This document shows, one piece after another, positions 6,506 through 8,678 of a stretch of DNA of 8,678 bases. The stretch comes from Treponema sp. (GTDB taxonomy: Bacteria; Spirochaetota; Spirochaetia; Treponematales; Breznakiellaceae). The DNA lies in contig JAITHQ010000177.1 in NCBI GenBank assembly GCA_031279925.1, forward strand, positions 1 to 8,678, written 5' to 3'. Numbering within the stretch: the stretch's first letter is position 1; the number at the start of each line of letters is the position of its first letter. The translations under genes were made by a program, and so were the position numbers. The notes under the pieces were generated by a model. The model was not told the DNA's origin. It did not search any database and saw only the letters and a program-made list of their open reading frames with translations.

Positions 6506-8555
6506 ATGAATATGAAAAAGGCATTACGGTATCCGCCAATTGCGGCACAGTTTCCCCATCTGCTGCATGGCAGCGATTACAATCCCGATCAATGGCTCAC
6601 ATGGAAGGACGCAAAGAATTCTGCCCGTATATGGGAAGAAGATATACGGCTGGCTGCATTGGCCGGCCTCAATTCCCTGACCATTGGCAATTTGGCATGG
6701 GCGGCAATGGAACCGTCGGAAGGCGAATACCGCTTTGAATGGGCTTGATGCGGTAATGGATATTTTTGCAAAGAACAACATGACCGCCGTACTGTGTACG
6801 CCGTCGGGAGCGCGTCCTGCCTGGATGAGCCAAAAGTACCCCGAAGTGCTTCGGGTAAACGACGCCCGGATACGGATACTCCACGGGCAGCGGCATAATC
6901 ATTGTCCTTCCTCGCCGGTATACCGGGAAAAGGTTACCGCAATAAACAGCCGCCTGGCTGAACGGTATAAGGATCACCCGGCGCTTGGTCTGTGGCATAT
7001 TTCCAATGAGTACTCAGGTGAATGTTATTTTCCTCAATGTCACTGCCCGCTTTGTCAGGAACGCTTTCGGGACTATCTGAAAAAACGCTACGGTACGCTG
7101 GACGCGCTGAATGAGGCATGGTGGACCTTTTTTTGGAGTCATACCTACACTGACTGGCAGCAGGTTGAAAGTCCCAGCAGCAGGGGCGAGATGAGTGTTC
7201 ATGGCTTGAATCTTGAATGGAAACGTTTTACCACTGAACAATTTGTTGACTTTTATCTTCTTGAAATCGCGCCGCTCAAAAAAATCACGCCGCACATACC
7301 CTGTACAACCAATTTTATGGGGACCTACCCCGGTCTTGACTATTTCCGTCTTGCCGAAGTTCTGGATGTGGTTTCCTGGGATAATTATCCGGCATGGAAA
7401 AATACAGAAGAAGATGTTACTACGGGTTCACGGATTTCTTTTCTGCATGACTTGAACCGCTCACTTAAAGGCAAACCTTTTATGATGATGGAATCTTCGC
7501 CCAGCGCAACCAACTGGCAGCCGGTGGCCAAGCTCCGCCGGCCCGGCGTTCACATTCTACAGTCCTTGCAGGCGGTAGCCCACGGTTCGGACACGGTACA
7601 GTACTTCCAGTTCCGCAAAGGACGCGGGGGGTTTGAAAAATTCCATGGCGCCGTTGTAGATCATGAGGGTACGGAAAATACCCGGGTCTTTCGGGATGTT
7701 GCTGATGTGGGCAAGCGCCTTGCGAAACTGGATGCAATTGTGGGAACATCAACGCCTGTTTCCGCAGCGCTGGTGTTTGACTGGAATGTACGGTGGGCGC
7801 TTGATGATGCCAAAGGTTTTTTGCAGGAGCGTACCGGTTATGAGGAAACAGTCATCAATCACTACCGCGCTTTCTGGCGGCAGGGTGTTTCGGTTGACAT
7901 TATTGATTCGACAAAAAGCCTCGATGGTTATGATCTCCTCGCCGCACCGATGCTGTATATGCTGCGTCCAGGATTTGCGGAGCGTATTGCGTCTTTTGTA
8001 AAAGCCGGCGGCGTTTTTGTCACTACCTATATTACCGGGTATGTAAACGAAAATGACCTTTGTTTTCAGGGAGGGTTTCCCGGCCCGCTCAAGGAAACGC
8101 TTGGCATCTGGTGTGAAGAAATTGATTCGCTGTACCCTGGTGATAGTAATGCTTTCCTGTGGAATGATAAGCGTTTCAAGGTTTTTGATTTCTGTGAGCT
8201 TATCCATCTGCGGGGCGCTGAGGCGCTTGCCGTATATACCGGTGATTTTTATGCCGGACGTCCCGCCCTTACGGTGAACTGTTTTGGCAAAGGCAAGGCG
8301 TACTTTGTTGCGGCCCGTACGGAACAGGATTTTCTCAACAGTTTCTATGCTTCAATGGTAAAAGAATTACATATACCCCGTGCCCTGAATGGAGAGCTTC
8401 CCGAAGGTGTTACCGCCCAGATCAGAAGCGACGGGGTTACCAATTATGTCTTTGTGATGAATTTCACGCCTAAAACCCGCGTTATAGACACCGGCATGGA
8501 CAAAAAAGAACTCGCCCCCTGGGAAGTATGGATATATGAGGAGGCTCGTTCTTGA
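6506..8555 (+). pseudogene. GH42 beta-galactosidase, interrupted by a +1 frameshift
   Basis: Cytoplasmic retaining glycosidase of family GH42, which hydrolyses beta-galactosides (some members act on arabinosides). No signal peptide is seen, fitting cleavage after uptake. The first frame (6506-6748) encodes LHGSDYNPDQW ... NLAWAAMEPSEGEYRFEW and then stops at TGA 6746-6748. The homology resumes at once in the next frame with LDAVMDIFAKNN. Removing one G from 6741-6743 gives an uninterrupted 682-residue protein of normal family length. In that numbering the acid/base is E168 (SNEYSG), the nucleophile E329 (MMMESSPS), and the zinc cysteines C133, C178, C180 and C183 match the metal site of Thermus A4 beta-galactosidase. 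The TIM barrel covers about 1-395, and the Rossmann-like trimerisation domain starts near 412. AGGAG (6497-6501) precedes ATG 6506; ATG 6512 is also possible. The rest of the gene shows no decay, so the break is recent or a sequencing error. Confidence 0.92.
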
Positions 8556-8570
8556 TTTCACAGAGCAGCA

Positions 8571-8575
8571 AAGGA
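8571..8575 (+). promoter_or_regulatory. Shine-Dalgarno deciding the ATG 8584 start
   Basis: AAGGA ends 8 bases before ATG 8584-8586. The in-frame ATG at 8575 overlaps this site and cannot use it, so 8584 is preferred. Confidence 0.6.
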
Positions 8576-8583
8576 TGGACATC

Positions 8584-8678
8584 ATGGCCGAAGTGACAAT
8601 ATGGGAAGACAAAATTACGATACCAACATACCCCGTTGGGGAGCAAAACAAAAATCCCATGTTTTTGGAAAAACGGGT
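8584..8678 (+). CDS. DUF5107-type protein, often with TPR repeats (partial, N-terminus only)
   Basis: Only 31 complete codons are visible before the window ends. The residues are MAEVTIWEDKITIPTYPVGE followed by QNKNPMFLEKR. I recognise the 'TIPTYPVGExxKNPMFLEKRVYQGSSG' opening of large bacterial proteins annotated as DUF5107, often carrying C-terminal TPR repeats. From memory, the DUF5107 domain belongs to the galactose-mutarotase-like fold, which would suit a role in sugar handling, but no activity is established to my knowledge. It lies 28 bases after the GH42 stop on the same strand and is therefore part of the operon. No signal peptide is visible, so a cytoplasmic location is likely. The family call rests on a short N-terminus. 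Confidence 0.75.
   Translation, partial: MAEVTIWEDKITIPTYPVGEQNKNPMFLEKR

Noticed and set aside
6684..6742. TTG 6684 as a true separate start for the second part of the GH42 gene
   Set aside because: Residues before LDAVMDIF in that frame (AIWHGRQWNRRKAN) are unrelated to GH42, whereas the other frame carries the expected family sequence up to 6742.
6746..6748. In-frame TGA in the GH42 gene read as selenocysteine or a recoded codon
   Set aside because: Homology continues in a different frame after the TGA, so readthrough would not restore the protein.
7749..8660. Reverse-strand frames at 7749-8207 and 8367-8660
   Set aside because: They lie entirely opposite the well-supported GH42 coding sequence and the DUF5107 start, and show no family features.
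1..8678. CRISPR array, insertion sequence, integrase or attachment site
   Set aside because: No regularly spaced repeats, transposase or integrase motifs, or flanking target duplications were seen on either strand.

Overview
The window looks like part of a bacterial carbohydrate-utilisation region. It contains two sugar ABC importers of the CUT1/MalFG type, an AraC regulator, a family GH42 beta-galactosidase and the start of a DUF5107-type protein. Lineage cannot be fixed without a search. The AraC N-terminus, the relaxed lipobox and the DUF5107 partner remind me of Treponema-like spirochaetes or of Firmicutes; this is a weak inference.

Layout. (1) 1-227, minus strand: the N-terminal 75 residues of a sugar ABC permease that runs off the left edge, with a GTG start set by a clear Shine-Dalgarno. 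(2) 228-404: a structured intergenic segment with several hairpins and a terminator-like element. (3) about 424-2277, plus strand: a compact UvrD/Rep-type superfamily 1 helicase, very GC-rich (45 of 60 bases in 541-600 are G or C), with an uncertain 5' end. (4) 2278-2376: a GC-rich tail with three consecutive hairpins between convergent genes. (5) 2377-3267, minus strand: an AraC-family regulator with a cupin-like sensor. (6) 3268-3395: the divergent control region, holding a 17-bp half-site repeated directly at exactly 21 bp. (7) 3396-8678, plus strand: one tightly spaced operon of solute-binding lipoprotein, intercistronic hairpin, permease 1, permease 2, GH42 beta-galactosidase and DUF5107 protein (partial). 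This part is much less GC-rich (22 of 60 bases in 5701-5760).

How it works together (inference from families). The lipoprotein binds a galactoside or related oligosaccharide outside the inner membrane and the two permeases import it. An ATPase encoded elsewhere would power the transporter, since none is here. The cytoplasmic GH42 enzyme hydrolyses the sugar, and the DUF5107 protein probably takes part in the same sugar metabolism. The divergent AraC protein is the obvious regulator, and the 21-bp direct repeat is its most likely operator.

The main anomaly is that the GH42 gene is broken by a single extra G at 6741-6743. All family motifs are present on both sides, and removing one G restores a 682-residue protein. 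I saw no clearly new defence or mobile system. The most informative novelties are the operator, the hairpins in front of both permease genes, the frame break, and signs that the helicase end of the window may be a rearrangement junction.
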